From: UBA4744 sp963723165
GTDB lineage: Bacteria > Actinomycetota > Acidimicrobiia > Spongiisociales > UBA4744
Reading direction: 5' to 3'
Assembly (NCBI GenBank): GCA_963723165.1
Contig: CAVRPP010000005.1
Span: 186,001 to 250,000, forward strand
DNA length: 64,000 bases
Shown: piece by piece, positions 16,746 to 25,119 of the stretch
Numbering within the stretch: the stretch's first letter is position 1
Layout: the number at the start of each line of letters is the position of its first letter
Program-made: the position numbers and the translations under genes
Notes under the pieces: model-generated
What the model was told of the DNA's origin: nothing
Databases searched by the model: none
Seen by the model: only the letters and a program-made list of their open reading frames with translations

Positions 16746-17825
16746 TCAGAGGTCGAGTAGGCCGACAATGCGGGCAGCGAAACCCGCCATCCATTCAGGA
16801 GCTTTCTCCCGGTATTCGGGTTCCTCGAGCAACTCCACATCATTCGCAAGCACCAGCGCTCTCCCGGCAATCAAGGTATCGATCTCCGACCCGGTGATAT
16901 CGGGCCACGGGCGGATACGCTCGTACCCGGTACGCACCGCAGCGCGTAGATCGAGATAGTTGTCTTCGTGTTCGAGATAGTAAAGAGCGATTGCCAGGTC
17001 CTGCACCGGCCAACCCCACATGAGATCTTCAAAATCGAAAGGGGCGATCCCACCGCCGCCGACCAACACGTTCCACCGATGCAAATCACCGTGTATGACC
17101 CTGGAGGGTTCACGATCCCGCAGATCATCGATCACTTGCCGTACGTGATCGGCAGCTGCGACGAAGACCCGACGCAGGCTATCGGTCACAAACGCCGATC
17201 GGGTTGGGTCGAACAGAACTACCGGCTCATCAAACGGAAACACGCGGTCGTAGCGAACAATCGAGAAGCTTGGAGACGGCCGAAAGAGCGCGGCGACCTG
17301 GTGGAGCTGGGCAGCCAAGGTGCCGTAGGCCTCCATGTTTCCGCGGGTGAGATGCCGATCCAGGAGGTGACCCGACAACCATCGGAAGAGCACACAGTTG
17401 CGCCGATCCGGAACTCCCGCCACTTCGACTTGGGTAACCGACTCTCCGGCCACGTTGAGCACCGGGACCGGGCTTCTTAGGTTGGCGTCCTCGGCCAAAG
17501 CCGTCAGCCACTCTGTCTCTGACCGAACCTGATCCAGCGAATGGCCGATGTTGCCGCCGCGGCCGACCCGTACGACATAGCGTTTGCCATCTGCTCCCTC
17601 GACGCGGAATACGCCATTCGTTTCGGTGCTCAGCACCCGCAAATCCTTGACCGAGATTTCGTACGATTCGAGGGCCGCAACGGCCACCCGTCGCAAGCGA
17701 CGGGACCTCCCGACGGGAGTGAGAGCGTAGAAGTCTTTCACTCGAAGAAGCCTCCAACCGGGAACTGTGGGTAGTTCCTCGACCATCAGGGTCGTGAAGG
17801 GACGCAGAGGAAGCAAATGTGTCAC
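16746..17825 (-). CDS. APH-fold phosphotransferase (homoserine kinase II / YihE-like)
   Basis: A 359-residue protein of the aminoglycoside-phosphotransferase fold. It has an N-terminal nucleotide-binding lobe (V-F-R-V-E-G... Y-V-V-R-V-G-R, residues about 70-95), the catalytic loop V-I-H-G-D-L-H-R-W-N-V-L around residue 250 and the metal-binding P-F-D-F-E-D-L near 268. This group includes homoserine, choline and protein kinases of the YihE/SrkA type, so the substrate remains unknown. The start is uncertain: GTG 17825 is used, ATG 17786 is also possible, and neither has a clear ribosome site. It converges on the PspC module and lies downstream of the sphingoid-base operon, separated from it by about 110 bases. 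Confidence 0.82.
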   Translation of the reverse strand: MTHLLPLRPFTTLMVEELPTVPGWRLLRVKDFYALTPVGRSRRLRRVAVAALESYEISVKDLRVLSTETNGVFRVEGADGKRYVVRVGRGGNIGHSLDQVRSETEWLTALAEDANLRSPVPVLNVAGESVTQVEVAGVPDRRNCVLFRWLSGHLLDRHLTRGNMEAYGTLAAQLHQVAALFRPSPSFSIVRYDRVFPFDEPVVLFDPTRSAFVTDSLRRVFVAAADHVRQVIDDLRDREPSRVIHGDLHRWNVLVGGGGIAPFDFEDLMWGWPVQDLAIALYYLEHEDNYLDLRAAVRTGYERIRPWPDITGSEIDTLIAGRALVLANDVELLEEPEYREKAPEWMAGFAARIVGLLDL

Positions 17826-17933
17826 CCGGCGTCCACAAGTGCCTCCCCGGATCTACGGGAGCCCGCCGTGGGTAATGGAACGCCAACCTTCCCTGGACCA
17901 TCGCCGGCCGGGGCGCCGCCGGCGCCTCGGCGG

Positions 17934-19154
17934 TCAGATCAGTCCGACCTCGTGACCCACTTTTTCGAATGCCTCCAGGACACGATCGAGTTGGTCGGCG
18001 GTGTGGGTAGCCATCACGCTGGTACGCAATAGCTGACGTCCCTTTGGAGTGGCCGGGGAGATGATGGCATTGACGTAAACGCCTGCATCCAGCAACTGCT
18101 TCCACATGAAGAACGTCAAGGTGTCGTCGCCGACGATTACCGGAATGACCGGGGTGACCGAAGCGCCGGTGTCGAAACCCAGGTCGCTGAGCCCGGACCG
18201 CAATCGGTCGGCGTTTTGGTGAACTTGCACAACCCGCTCAGGCTCTACTCGCATGACTTGCAGCGCCGCCAGGGCCGCCGCGGCGTTGGCCGGGGGAATC
18301 GAGGCACTGAAGATGAGCGAGCGAGCGTGATGCTGGATGTAGTGGACGATTTGATCATCGCCCGCAATGAAACCGCCCAGAGAGGCAAGCGACTTCGAGA
18401 AGGTCGACATAATGAGGTCGACGGAGTCCGTGACATCGAAATGGGCCGCCGTGCCGCGGCCGTCTCCCATTACGCCAAGCGAGTGAGCGTCGTCGACCAT
18501 CAAACGGGCGCCGAATCTCTTGCACAACTCAGTGATCTCAGGGAGCGGAGCCAGATCCCCTTCCATGCTGTAAAGGCCGTCGACGACAACAAACTTGCCA
18601 CGATCATCGGGAACGTCGGCCAGCATCCGCTCGAGTTGTTCCATGTCATTGTGCCGGTAGCGCTTGATCTGACCCCAGCTCAAGCGGGCGGCGTCGACGA
18701 TGCTGGCGTGGTCATCCTTATCGAGTATCACCGTATCGAAGCGCCCCACCAGCGAGGAAACCACTCCCAGGTTTGTTTGCATCCCTGTTGAGAACACGAG
18801 GGCGGCTTCCTTACCGACCCAGGCCGCCAGCTCTCGTTCGAGCTGCAGGTGAAGTTCGAGGGTTCCGTTCAAGAACCGCGAACCGGTGCAACTCGTACCG
18901 AAATCGGCGACGGCCTGTTGAGCGGCTTCCCGCACCTTGGGGTGGGTGGTGAGCCCGAGATAGTTGTTGGAACCGAACATCAGAATCCGACGACCCTGAT
19001 AGATAGCTTCGGTGCCCTCGTTGCCTTCCATGGCCAGGAAATAGGGATAGAGACCCGACGCCTTTGTCTCATGAGCGATCGTGAAGGCGTTGGCTTTGTC
19101 GAAGAGGTCGGTCATTGCAGCCGGTGGCGGTGCGATGGGTTCCGTGCTCTTCAT
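17934..19154 (-). CDS. spt: Serine palmitoyltransferase-like PLP enzyme
   Basis: A 406-residue alpha-oxoamine synthase condensing an acyl thioester with an amino acid. It resembles bacterial serine palmitoyltransferase (as I remember the Sphingomonas enzyme): G-S-N-N-Y-L-G-L, F-G-T-S-C-T-G-S-R-F-L-N-G-T, V-F-S-T-G-M-Q-T-N-L-G, D-D-A-H-S-L-G, the PLP lysine in S-T-F-S-K-S near residue 252, and the C-terminal L-L-D-A-G-V-Y-V-N and S-P-A-T-P-K-G segments. The pairing with a 3-ketodihydrosphingosine reductase supports this over 2-amino-3-ketobutyrate CoA ligase or 8-amino-7-oxononanoate synthase. The ATG at 19154 overlaps the reductase stop by four bases. Product: 3-ketosphinganine in the cytosol or at the membrane. 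Confidence 0.85.
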   Translation of the reverse strand: MKSTEPIAPPPAAMTDLFDKANAFTIAHETKASGLYPYFLAMEGNEGTEAIYQGRRILMFGSNNYLGLTTHPKVREAAQQAVADFGTSCTGSRFLNGTLELHLQLERELAAWVGKEAALVFSTGMQTNLGVVSSLVGRFDTVILDKDDHASIVDAARLSWGQIKRYRHNDMEQLERMLADVPDDRGKFVVVDGLYSMEGDLAPLPEITELCKRFGARLMVDDAHSLGVMGDGRGTAAHFDVTDSVDLIMSTFSKSLASLGGFIAGDDQIVHYIQHHARSLIFSASIPPANAAAALAALQVMRVEPERVVQVHQNADRLRSGLSDLGFDTGASVTPVIPVIVGDDTLTFFMWKQLLDAGVYVNAIISPATPKGRQLLRTSVMATHTADQLDRVLEAFEKVGHEVGLI

Positions 19155-19987
19155 GTCTTGCCAATCCTTCTTCTCGCCTTGCTCAGGTCTCGATCCAGGA
19201 AGGCCCGGACCAATCGCGGGGCATATCTTTGCAGCCTCCACGGCATTCCGGCGCCACTTGGGAGGATATGGAATTTCCCCCGGAGAAGCCCGTCGATGAA
19301 CTGGCGGGCAACATCGTCGGGTTGCGCGACTTTCACATTGGCGGATAGAGCGTGGGTTTCGGCAGGTTTCGCGCTGTTCTCGACCTCGAAGCCGGGCGTG
19401 TCCGTGTCGGATGGATAGAGGACGGATACGCTGACCCCGGACGGCCGCAATTCATGACGCAGGACTTCGGCCAGGCCCACCAGAGCGAATTTGGAGGGTG
19501 CATAGGCGGCGTAACCAATAATCCCGAAGTAACCCATCATGGAAGACACAAAGGCGATGTGTCCGCGGCCGGCCTCCACGAAATGGGGAAGCACCACCAG
19601 CGTCGGGATCAATTGACCGTAGTAGTTGACATCCATGTGTTGGCGAAAGTTGTCGAGACCCAGGTTGTTCACGTAGCCCGGACCGGCGTACCCGACCGCG
19701 TTGATGAGGTAGGCGGGCACTCCGCGGCGTTCCATGAACGCTTCCAGCTTGGGGCCAACGTCCTCCCGGTTTGCCGCATCTGCCTGGATCACGTCGACAT
19801 ACTGGGAGCTTTCATGGACCAGGGCTCGCAACCGCTCGGCCGCCGCTTCCAGGGATCCGTTTCCCCGTGCAACGACCGCAACCGACCCACCCCGGCGAAT
19901 CACCTCGGCGGCGGTCGAAAGGCCGATTCCTTTGGAACCGCCACAGACGATGGCCGTTTGTCCGGTTAGTCGTTTTGTTTTTGCCAT
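19151..19987 (-). CDS. 3-ketodihydrosphingosine reductase-like SDR
   Basis: The 278-residue short-chain dehydrogenase has a cofactor motif G-G-S-K-G-I-G-L (residues 15-22), the catalytic S-S near 152 and Y-x-x-x-K (Y-A-P-S-K). The decisive signature is Y-P-S-D-T-D-T-P-G-F-E-V-E-N followed by K-P-A-E-T at about residues 195-214, which closely matches eukaryotic KDSR (Y-P-P-D-T-D-T-P-G-F and K-P-x-E-T) from memory. It should reduce 3-ketosphinganine to sphinganine with NADPH. It is the first gene of an operon with serine palmitoyltransferase. The C-terminus is strongly basic rather than a clear membrane anchor. Confidence is high for family, moderate for exact substrate. Confidence 0.86.
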   Translation of the reverse strand: MAKTKRLTGQTAIVCGGSKGIGLSTAAEVIRRGGSVAVVARGNGSLEAAAERLRALVHESSQYVDVIQADAANREDVGPKLEAFMERRGVPAYLINAVGYAGPGYVNNLGLDNFRQHMDVNYYGQLIPTLVVLPHFVEAGRGHIAFVSSMMGYFGIIGYAAYAPSKFALVGLAEVLRHELRPSGVSVSVLYPSDTDTPGFEVENSAKPAETHALSANVKVAQPDDVARQFIDGLLRGKFHILPSGAGMPWRLQRYAPRLVRAFLDRDLSKARRRIGKT

Positions 19988-20150
19988 TCAGCTCTCCGCC
20001 CTCGAAGGGGCATCAGGCGCCGTAGCGTACGCGCATGAGCAGCGGATCGCTAGCGAGGTACCCGGGTGAATTCTGGGCGATATGGAAGCAGGGATCCCGA
20101 GTCGCGTATCTGGAGCAGGTCAGGCCGCACAGATATGAGGGTTCTCCGGT

Positions 20151-20540
20151 CTACGTGTCAGAGGAAACTTCGTCGAGCAGCAGGAAATCCCGGGCCTGCA
20201 ATCCGAGAAGCGTCACCCGCACCGGGATCGGCATGTGTTTGCTTCCCGCTGCCCAGCCAACGACTCGCGGGTTGCTCGCGTCGTTCGGGCGGCCCCGCCG
20301 AACGATGGCGCAGGTACCCGCCGCCAGCACGTTCTTGAGCCAGTCGACCTCGTGTCCGAAAACCAGAGCGACGGCGTACCCCTGATCGGTCGGGAAGGCA
20401 AAGACCGGAGTCCGGTATTCGCGATCGGACGACCGGCCACGGTGCACGATGATGGCCAGCGGCGGAACGCGCCCGAAGCGGCGCATAACCGGATTGGTGA
20501 TCAGCTTGTTAACGCGCGCAAAGGTCTTGGGGAGGGGCAC
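20151..20540 (-). CDS. DUF385 / F420H2-dependent nitroreductase-fold protein
   Basis: The 129-residue protein has the split-barrel Ddn/DUF385 pattern: a helix-rich start, V-H-R-G-R-S-S-D-R-E-Y-R-T-P-V (residues 32-46), then V-F-G-H-E-V-D-W-L-K-N-V-L-A-A-G. These proteins bind coenzyme F420 or related flavins and act as quinone or nitro reductases; the substrate is unknown. The start codon is GTG, with no ribosome site in the 20 bases upstream, but with a T-A-A-T-C-T hexamer about 8 bases upstream, so the transcript may be leaderless. A perfect 15-base palindrome lies 10 bases before the start. Confidence 0.78.
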   Translation of the reverse strand: MPLPKTFARVNKLITNPVMRRFGRVPPLAIIVHRGRSSDREYRTPVFAFPTDQGYAVALVFGHEVDWLKNVLAAGTCAIVRRGRPNDASNPRVVGWAAGSKHMPIPVRVTLLGLQARDFLLLDEVSSDT

Positions 20541-20549
20541 AAATCGAGA

Positions 20550-20564
20550 TTAGCGTGACGCTAA
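20550..20564. promoter_or_regulatory. 15-base palindrome, TetR-operator-like
   Basis: T-T-A-G-C-G-T, one base, A-C-G-C-T-A-A is a perfect palindrome (7-1-7) ten bases upstream of the DUF385 GTG and overlapping the stop region of the acetoacetyl-CoA synthetase gene. Its symmetry, length and overlap with the probable minus 10 hexamer suggest a repressor operator. Confidence 0.5.
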
Positions 20565-22582
20565 CGCGTTGTGCTTTGCGAATCGGAGTCTCCCGAGAAC
20601 GAGTCTTCCGCCCTGCTGGTCTCTCTTGAAAGAGAGACAAAGGCGTCCAAGGAACCAGGGTTGGCCATGGCGTCCTGCCGTACCGCCCGGTCAACCGGAA
20701 CGCCGGCCAGGATCTGTTTGACCGGTACCTCCATCTTCTTGCCGTTCAGGGTCAGCGGGATCTCGGCAATCTGATGGATCTCGTCCGGAACGTGGCGGGG
20801 GGATAGCCCGTCCCGTAACGCGGCCTGGATGCGGCGGCGCAACCTGTCATTCAGTTGGGTACCGGCAGCCGGTACTACAAAGAGCAAGAGGCGGCCGTCG
20901 CGCCCCGAACCGCCGGTGTCAATAACCAGACTGTCCGATATCTCTGAGAACCCGTCGATGACCTGGTAGAACTCGCTCGTCCCCATGCGGATACCTCCCC
21001 GGTTGAGGGTGGAATCCGACCTGCCGAAAACCACAGACGAACCGTCCCGGTGAATCGTTACCCAATCACCGTGCCGCCAAACTCCCGGGTACATTTCGAA
21101 ATAGCTGGAGCGGTAGCGGTGGCCGTCGGGATCGTTCCAGAAGTAGATCGGCATCGAGGGCATCGGGGCCGTCACCACCAATTCGCCTACCTCGCCGATC
21201 ACCGGCTTGCCATCGGCATCGAAGGCCTCGACCCTGGCGCCGAGTTGCCGGCACTGGATCCGCCCCGCCCGAACGGCAAGTAGTGGGCACCCCCCGAGGA
21301 AGGCCGTGCACAGGTCGGACCCCCCGCTAATCGAGGCCAGCAGCACGTCCGGGCTCACCTCCTCGTACACCCACGCAAATCCTTCCGGGGTGAGGGGAGC
21401 GCCGGTTGAACCCACGCTCCGTAGAGCACTGAGGTCGTAGTCCCTCCCGGGGTGAAGGCCGGCCCGGCTGCACGACTGGAGGAAAGGAGGGCTGGCGCCG
21501 AAGTGTGTTATATCTTCGGCTTCTGCGAGCTGCCACAGGGTCGTCAGATCCGGGTATCCAGGACTCCCGTCGTACATGACCACGGTCGCCCCGACCAGCA
21601 AGCTCGACACAAGGAGATTCCACATCATCCACGCAGTCGACGTGTACCAGAAGAACCTGTCGTCTGTCGCCAGATCGACGTGCAGGGCAAGTTCCTTCAA
21701 GTGTTCGAGCAGGATCCCCCCATGGCTCTGAACGATTGCCTTGGGTAGTCCGGTGGTTCCGGAGGAATAGAGAATCCAGAGCGGTTGGTCGAATGGCACC
21801 GGCAGGAAGGTCAGCGATTCGGCTTCCCGGGTCAGGTCGGCCCAGGACCAGGTGCCGGGGTGTGGCTCATGACCTCGACCCAACCGGGGAACGATGACGG
21901 TTGCTTCCAGGGTGGGTAGTTGGGCGGCGATCCGGGCAAGAACCGTACGGCGGTCGAAATCGCGCCCGCCGAATCGGTATCCGTCACAGGCGATCAGAAC
22001 TTTCGGTTCGATCTGCGAGAACCTGTGGACCACACTGCCGGTCCCGAACTCGGGAGCGCAACTGGACCACACAGCCCCGAGACTTGCAGTCGCCAGGAAG
22101 GCAATCAGCGTCTCAGGGATATTGGGCAGGAGCGCTACGACCCGGTCGCCCGGCCCGACGCCAAGTCGCCGCAGTCCGGTTGCGGCGGCGGCAACCCGAT
22201 CGTGAAGCTCGGCAAAAGAGACCCTGACCGTGTCTCCGTCCTCGCGGGCGGCAATGATGGCCGTGCCTCCGTCCCGGCGGCGTAGAGCATGCTCCGCGTA
22301 ATTGACGGTTGCACCGGGAAACCACTCCGCACCCGGCATAGTTCTGGTGGACAGGACCGCATCGTGGGACGAGTGGGATTTGATGTCGAAGTACTCCCAC
22401 AGTGATCCCCAGAAACCGTCAAGGTCGGACACGGACCACTCCCACAGCGATGCGTAGTCGTCGAATGCAAGCGTTTTGTGTTCCCATAGCCAGGACAGGT
22501 AGCGGGTGATACCCGCGCTCGCCCGCCACTCGTCGGAGGGTTCCCAAAGGAGGGTTCCGTCGGTGATTTTGGCTTCATGCAT
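20561..22582 (-). CDS. aacS: Acetoacetyl-CoA synthetase
   Basis: The 673-residue AMP-forming ligase activates acetoacetate to acetoacetyl-CoA. It has an N-terminal ACAS_N region (W-E-P-S-D-E-W, residues 13-19), the P-loop-like L-Y-S-S-G-T-T-G-L-P-K-A-I near residue 270, the aacS-typical S-G-G-S-D-L-C-T-A-F-L-G-G segment and the C-terminal catalytic lysine region L-T-L-N-G-K-K-M-E-V-P-V-K, where acetyl-CoA synthetases instead have T-R-S-G-K-I-M-R-R. Length is typical. The frame stays open to 23047, but that region is a shadow of the MFS gene; homology begins at 22582. It starts 23 bases after the MFS stop, so both are probably co-transcribed. Confidence 0.92.
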   Translation of the reverse strand: MHEAKITDGTLLWEPSDEWRASAGITRYLSWLWEHKTLAFDDYASLWEWSVSDLDGFWGSLWEYFDIKSHSSHDAVLSTRTMPGAEWFPGATVNYAEHALRRRDGGTAIIAAREDGDTVRVSFAELHDRVAAAATGLRRLGVGPGDRVVALLPNIPETLIAFLATASLGAVWSSCAPEFGTGSVVHRFSQIEPKVLIACDGYRFGGRDFDRRTVLARIAAQLPTLEATVIVPRLGRGHEPHPGTWSWADLTREAESLTFLPVPFDQPLWILYSSGTTGLPKAIVQSHGGILLEHLKELALHVDLATDDRFFWYTSTAWMMWNLLVSSLLVGATVVMYDGSPGYPDLTTLWQLAEAEDITHFGASPPFLQSCSRAGLHPGRDYDLSALRSVGSTGAPLTPEGFAWVYEEVSPDVLLASISGGSDLCTAFLGGCPLLAVRAGRIQCRQLGARVEAFDADGKPVIGEVGELVVTAPMPSMPIYFWNDPDGHRYRSSYFEMYPGVWRHGDWVTIHRDGSSVVFGRSDSTLNRGGIRMGTSEFYQVIDGFSEISDSLVIDTGGSGRDGRLLLFVVPAAGTQLNDRLRRRIQAALRDGLSPRHVPDEIHQIAEIPLTLNGKKMEVPVKQILAGVPVDRAVRQDAMANPGSLDAFVSLSRETSRAEDSFSGDSDSQSTTR

Positions 22583-22605
22583 GGCTTCGCCTCCGGTGTC
22601 GAAGC

Positions 22606-23802
22606 TTAGGAAACCTGATGCCCCGCCGGAGTTCGTCCGCTCAGGACCACAAGAAAGGCGGCTCCGGCCAACAAGAACACGACAAGCGAGATGGGGATCT
22701 GATAGCCCCCGGTACTGTCGTGGAGCAGTCCTACCACTGCCGGCCCGGATGCTCCGATAAGGGAGGCAACGGCCCACTGGGCACCCATCGTTCGGCCGTA
22801 CCCGGTCCCGGAGTACCACCGGCTCATGACCATCGCCCGCAGCGGCAGGACTGCGCCAAACGACAATCCGAAAACGATGAAGTGCCCCGAGAGTTGCCAG
22901 TCGCTGGAGCCATCGATCATCAGCACGGAGGCGATCGCCATGAGCACCATCACCGTCGCTTGCACCGTGGTTGGGCGAAATCGTTGCGCCAGGAAGGGAG
23001 CAACGGAACGCCCGGGCAAGCTGAGCGCAGACGCAACGGCTGCCCACAGCGCAACGCCCGCCACGGCGAAACCTGCTTCCTCAAACCGGGCCACCCGGTG
23101 CGAGAGCACCGCCTGGGCCCCGACCGAGCTCAATACCATCGCTGCCGTGAACAGCACGAAACGTCGATCCCGCAGGATCGTTCCCAATGAGTACCTCTCG
23201 TGGATCGAAACCACCCGTTCAATCGATGGCTCCCGCCGTAAGAAGAACAACGCCGTTGCCCCCCCGGTGAGCAGCAAGAGCAGTCCGAGGATCCGCACGG
23301 CCGGCCGCCAGCCAACCAGGCTGATCAACCGTTCGATTCCGGGTAGGAAGATGATGCCGGCCAGTCCACCGATGAGTGTCAGCACCGCCAGAGCCTTAGC
23401 CCGCTGTTCCTTCGTGCACCACCGATCCACCGCTACGAAGGCCGGCTCGTAGTAGGTCATCGCCCCGGCCGGACCGATCAGCCCCCACCAGGCCAGTAGC
23501 ACCTGCCAGGGTTCAGTTGCGAAGGAGAACAAGGTCAACCCCGCGGCGCCCAATATCGCCCCAAGGCCGAAGATTCCTCGCACGCCCTTCCGGTCTGCCC
23601 GCCGGCCGATCGGATACGCCAGCGTCCCTCCCGCTACCAACCCGCCTCCGTAGGCAACGGACAGCAGTCCCGTACTGAACTCGCCGCCGGCCGCTCCGTC
23701 GGTGAGAAAAACAGAGAACCCGTACAACATGATCCCGAAGGCGACCATCACCGTCAGCGAGAGCGGAACGATCTGCTTCCAGGGGAACGGCTTCCGGCTC
23801 AT
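22606..23802 (-). CDS. MFS transporter (monocarboxylate/oxalate-formate-like)
   Basis: A 398-residue, 12-helix MFS protein. It has G-R-R-A-D-R-K-G-V-R after helix 2 (residues 67-76), W-W-G-L-I-G-P-A-G-A-M in the region of helix 4, and M-S-R-W-Y-S-G-T-G-Y-G-R-T-M-G in the second half, a pattern seen in the monocarboxylate/oxalate-formate antiporter branch. Since it lies directly upstream of acetoacetyl-CoA synthetase, uptake of a short-chain acid such as acetoacetate is plausible, but this is inferred from context alone. Confidence 0.85.
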   Translation of the reverse strand: MSRKPFPWKQIVPLSLTVMVAFGIMLYGFSVFLTDGAAGGEFSTGLLSVAYGGGLVAGGTLAYPIGRRADRKGVRGIFGLGAILGAAGLTLFSFATEPWQVLLAWWGLIGPAGAMTYYEPAFVAVDRWCTKEQRAKALAVLTLIGGLAGIIFLPGIERLISLVGWRPAVRILGLLLLLTGGATALFFLRREPSIERVVSIHERYSLGTILRDRRFVLFTAAMVLSSVGAQAVLSHRVARFEEAGFAVAGVALWAAVASALSLPGRSVAPFLAQRFRPTTVQATVMVLMAIASVLMIDGSSDWQLSGHFIVFGLSFGAVLPLRAMVMSRWYSGTGYGRTMGAQWAVASLIGASGPAVVGLLHDSTGGYQIPISLVVFLLAGAAFLVVLSGRTPAGHQVS

Positions 23803-23837
23803 GATGTGAGGCTAGACCGAGCCGATTCGGTGCTCCG

Positions 23838-24959
23838 TCAGAGGAGCCGGTCAGGACTCATATCCTCCGCCGTGATCCCGAGGGCGCCCAGAGCAGAGGG
23901 CATGCGCCCCTCAATGATCAATCCCTCGGCCGCCTGGGATACGGCCGGGGAGGTCATGATCCCGAATCCCCCCTGACCGGCCAGCCAGAAGAAGCCGTCC
24001 AGGTCCGGGTCGGTTCCGACCACGGGACGACGGTCCGCGACAAAGGATCGGAGTCCCGCCCAGGTCGATGAGACATGGCGTATGTTGAGTGTGGTCGCTG
24101 CTTCGATGCGTTGCACGGCCAGAGCCACATCTATCTCTTCTGGGCGAACATCGTGGGGTTCCATCGGTGTTTCCTCGGCCAGTGACCCCATGAGCTGCGT
24201 CGCCTCGGGCTTGAAGTAGAAGGCCTCGTCAATATCACATACCACCGGCCAACTTCTGGGATCAACGCCCTCCGGCGCAGAGAATGTGAAGGCGGTACGC
24301 CGCTTCGGGGTCAGGCCGATGGTGCGGGCACCGGCCAACGAGCCAATGCGATCTGCCCAGGCGCCGGCCGCGTTGACCACGACGCTGGTCGCGATCCTTT
24401 CATTCCCGGCAACGACCGACCAACCGGTCCCTTCTCGATCTACCGCCGTGACCGGCGCCCCGAACCGCACCACTCCCCCGGCTTTTCGAACGCCGCGCAG
24501 GTAACTCTGCAGCAGTGCATCGACATCGAGGCTCTTTGCGCCCTCCTCGTAGACGCCGGCGTCCACATACCCTTCACGCAGAACCCGGCACAGCGTGAGC
24601 GCTTCATCGGGTCCTACCTGCCGGACGTGTGGGAAATCGCGGCACGCTTCGAGTGCCGCCTCCAGCGAACCGAGTTGATCATGGCGGGCAATGAACAGAA
24701 AAGGGAGCGGCGAGTGCAATGTGGTTTCCACAAAACCCGGTGGGGGTTGCTCAAAGAAAGAACGGCTGGCCATCGCCAGTTTTCGCACCACCCCGATCTC
24801 GAAACTCTCCGTGAACAGGGCCGCAGAGCGCCCGGTCGTGTGGTAACCGGCTGTGTTTTCGCGTTCGAGAACGATCACCCTGCCGTGATCGGCCAGGCGG
24901 AAGGCAGCCGAAGCGCCGGCGATACCCGCACCAATCACCACGAAGTCGGCACGTTCCAT
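23838..24959 (-). CDS. FAD-dependent amino acid/amine oxidoreductase (DAO family)
   Basis: The 373-residue flavoprotein begins with the FAD-binding motif V-V-I-G-A-G-I-A-G-A-S-A-A (residues 7-19) and E-R-E at the end of the second strand, followed by the DAO-type N-T-A-G-Y-H-T-T-G-R-S-A-A segment. A second ADP-contact motif V-V-N-A-A-G-A-W-A-D-R-I lies around residue 196, and the C-terminus contains W-L-A-G-Q-G-G-F-G-I. These features fit the DadA/glycine oxidase/sarcosine oxidase family. Substrate is not predictable. It ends 35 bases before the MFS start, so it may be the first gene of a leftward unit with the MFS and acetoacetyl-CoA synthetase genes. Confidence 0.85.
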   Translation of the reverse strand: MERADFVVIGAGIAGASAAFRLADHGRVIVLERENTAGYHTTGRSAALFTESFEIGVVRKLAMASRSFFEQPPPGFVETTLHSPLPFLFIARHDQLGSLEAALEACRDFPHVRQVGPDEALTLCRVLREGYVDAGVYEEGAKSLDVDALLQSYLRGVRKAGGVVRFGAPVTAVDREGTGWSVVAGNERIATSVVVNAAGAWADRIGSLAGARTIGLTPKRRTAFTFSAPEGVDPRSWPVVCDIDEAFYFKPEATQLMGSLAEETPMEPHDVRPEEIDVALAVQRIEAATTLNIRHVSSTWAGLRSFVADRRPVVGTDPDLDGFFWLAGQGGFGIMTSPAVSQAAEGLIIEGRMPSALGALGITAEDMSPDRLL

Positions 24960-25119
24960 TCCTCCATGCTGCCAGGCGTAACCGCTGGTTTCCAGCTGCG
25001 GAAGACCGTCCCTGGCAAGGCACCAGTCACCGGCGGCAGACTGTCAAACGGGCCCTTTGACCCCTAGACGATGAGCCGGTGTCCGGGTAGGCATGGGGAA
25101 TGCACCAGGAGGAGGAAGC

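Noticed and set aside
17934..19154. 2-amino-3-ketobutyrate CoA ligase or 8-amino-7-oxononanoate synthase
   Set aside because: Same superfamily, but the details of the C-terminal segment and the coupled KDSR-like reductase favour serine palmitoyltransferase; no threonine dehydrogenase or biotin gene is adjacent.
22583..23047. N-terminal extension of acetoacetyl-CoA synthetase
   Set aside because: The open frame continues but the sequence is a shadow of the MFS gene in another frame, rich in Arg and Gly and unlike the family, whose N-terminus begins at 22582.
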